Below, piece after piece: positions 62,814-64,000 of a stretch of 64,000 nt of DNA. This DNA is from Clostridia bacterium (GTDB lineage Bacteria > Bacillota > DSM-521 > Neomoorellales > SLTJ01), in contig JANLFO010000009.1 of assembly GCA_024653205.1 (NCBI GenBank), positions 26,350 to 90,349 on the forward strand, in the 5' to 3' direction. The position numbers and the translations under genes are program-made. The first letter of the stretch is position 1, and the number at the start of each line of letters is the position of its first letter. The notes beneath the pieces are model-generated. The model did no database searches, had not been told where the DNA came from, and saw only the letters and a list, made by a program, of their open reading frames with translations.

Positions 62814-62871
62814 AGCGGCCGTCGGGGTCGCGCGCCGGCCCGGTCTTTCCCCGGGTCTGTCTCTTGGTGCA

Positions 62872-62889
62872 GTCGCCCCAAGGGGCAAC
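62872..62889. repeat. Hairpin after the Mop gene
   Basis: GTCGCCCC-AA-GGGGCAAC, one mismatch, 59 bases after the Mop stop. No T-run; weak terminator candidate. The rest of 62814-63086 shows no gene. Confidence 0.35.
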
Positions 62890-63086
62890 GTCCCACCCGG
62901 CCGTATTGATCGCGCCCTAGAGTTGTACCCTAAAGACCGCACGGGCCACCTCTGGGTCTCCGCGTGGGCCGGCCTGCGCCGAGACCCGGGCGGGCCCCGT
63001 CGTGCAGGTGCTCGAACGGCTCCGCTTTGCGGCCTCCCCGGCCGGCTGCCGCCACACCTACAACCACCGGTCGCTGTCTTCGGGCT

Positions 63087-63308
63087 TCATTCCTGGTCCA
63101 GCTTGATGCTTTGCAGGGCGCGGGTAATCATTACCGGGTAGCCGTCTTTGAGCTTCACCGTAAACTCACCCCACTTCTGCCGCCGGCAGTGCATTATCAG
63201 GCGAATGTCCTCCGGCCGAAGCTGTAGCTCCGGAAGCAGGTCACCGCTGACGAGCCGCGCCCGTCCGTCCCGGAGTGTCACCCGGTTGGTTTGTTCCAAG
63301 CTCCTCAC
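63087..63308 (-). CDS. Small hypothetical protein
   Basis: 73 aa: MRSLEQTNRVTLRDGRARL, then LLPELQLRPEDIRLIMHCRRQKWGEFTVKLKDGYPVMI. The alternation of charged strands and the single amphipathic helix look protein-like, and the codon choice resembles the neighbours, but I recognise no family. Start GTG 63308 or TTG 63299, each with only a close AGG-type site. No partner gene. Confidence 0.45.
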   Translation of the reverse strand: MRSLEQTNRVTLRDGRARLVSGDLLPELQLRPEDIRLIMHCRRQKWGEFTVKLKDGYPVMITRALQSIKLDQE

Positions 63309-64000
63309 CCTTTCCGGCGAGTACTACGTACGAAAACCGTTATGTCCGCAAAAACATAACAGTGCCCAAACATAAAACTGGCCCCACTTCTTTCCAGCAC
63401 CTCCCTCCACGCCACCGCCTACGGACGATTCGGCTGCTACCTCGGCATATTTCTCTAGTGAGGATGCAATTCCTTCCTGCCGGCAAAAGTTTTTCTTGCC
63501 ACAAACGGAGGAGAGAAAAAAGCGGCAGGCTTTCGGAAGGCCTGACAATAAGGTCTAACCCGACGCAGTGTGGGCCAGAGCGGACGCGTCCGGAAACGGA
63601 TGAGCACGAGAGCGAGTTGCCAGAAGGCCTTGCCTGTTCGATTGGGCCGTAGAGATGGTTGGCAGAGGAGGGAGGAAATAGTAGAATTGGGTTGACAGAT
63701 TGACAATACAGGTTGAAAATCGGGTTCACGGCGGATCCTATAACACGCTTAGATCAGGGATCTACCTGAACGGAGAACCGTAGGGGGATCAGCCCGGAAA
63801 AGGGGCGGGTCCCCTTTTTGTTTCGGCCGGCCAGGGGACCCGCCGGGCCGGAAACGGTGGTATCGGTGGTATTGCTGGAAGCGCACGCTTCCTGAGCGGT
63901 GGCGGTGGTCTGTAACCAATCCAATCAAAAGCAAAGGAGGAGATTTAAGCGCAAGTTCCCGGCCTGAGGGAGGCTTAGATCTAGGTGTGGCACTGGTTTT
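63309..64000. other. Unassigned region with attenuator-like leader at window end
   Basis: No convincing gene in the last 690 bases; the open frames in 63324-63730 overlap on both strands and lack ribosome sites. TTGACA occurs at 63692-63697 (weak -10 GAAAAT at 63715). Downstream, 63759-63790 forms an extended hairpin with inner stem ACGG-AGAA-CCGT, then a strong terminator at 63798-63819, then AAAGGAGGAG near 63935-63944. This order (promoter, hairpin, terminator, ribosome site) looks like a riboswitch or attenuator in front of a gene that starts at or beyond the window end, though no start codon follows the GGAGG directly. Confidence 0.4.
63798..63819 (+). terminator. Strong intrinsic terminator
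   Basis: AAAAGGGG-CGGGT-CCCCTTTT(T): an 8-bp stem flanked by A and T tracts, so it can end transcription in either direction. It follows an extended hairpin at 63759-63790 with a gap of 7 bases. Confidence 0.9.

Overview
The window reads as chromosomal DNA of a GC-rich, anaerobic, probably thermophilic Firmicute of the Moorella/Desulfotomaculum type. The evidence is a long-form hibernation factor, secA and frameshifted prfB in Firmicute order, many TTG/GTG starts behind strong GGAGG sites, and a metabolism built on corrinoid, flavin, ferredoxin, tungsten/molybdenum and selenocysteine enzymes. No genus is claimed.

Layout. 0.1-0.5 kb: HicB-like protein. 1.2-6.0 kb: complete branched-chain-type ABC importer. 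6.0-10.8 kb: corrinoid protein, URO-D-type methyltransferase, FAD oxidoreductase and iron alcohol dehydrogenase, together resembling a one-carbon or ether/alcohol catabolic island. 11.3-12.8 kb: a HTH regulator behind a hairpin-rich leader. 13.2-24.4 kb: a UGSC-like protein, two aldehyde:ferredoxin oxidoreductase (AOR) family tungsten enzymes, a MoaD-like sulfur carrier, an Fe-S protein, a double-module HdrA and an MvhD. The last two genes are each interrupted by an in-frame TGA at a conserved Cys position followed by a SECIS-like hairpin, so both are read here as selenoproteins. 24.5-25.8 kb: ahcY on the minus strand. 26.2-33.6 kb: a sigma-54 activator with its own binding sites and a -24/-12 promoter, then UbiD, TAXI-TRAP transporter, a transporter remnant and an SDR. 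33.8-38.0 kb: radical SAM protein, exported flavoprotein with an S-layer-like domain, and an MBL hydrolase. 38.2-43.3 kb: csp, hpf, a hypothetical gene and secA, flanked by inverted copies of a MITE-like repeat. 43.4-48.3 kb: prfB, ubiB-like, yitT-like, half a transketolase, and a ModE-type regulator. 48.2-57.6 kb, minus strand: MarR/ABC-2 efflux, MFS, two DUF364 paralogues and an iron-siderophore-type ABC importer. 57.8-61.5 kb, minus strand: a three-subunit molybdenum hydroxylase. 62-64 kb: ABC transporter debris, a Mop molbindin, and a terminator-bearing leader.

Main threads. (1) The AOR/BamB-BamC-like/HdrA/MvhD set could form one soluble tungsten-flavin-selenium redox complex. (2) A ModE regulon is visible: one ModE gene and three near-identical palindromes of the form CGnTATGCT-N6-AGCATAnCG, two of them lying over the -10 element of TTGACA promoters, in front of a DUF364 gene and the molybdenum hydroxylase operon. 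Both of those transcripts begin with a related structured leader. (3) The sigma-54 activator, two TTTCCG-N5-CGGAAA sites and a -24/-12 promoter make a self-contained switch for the UbiD/TRAP operon. All calls come from reading sequence; no database search was possible.
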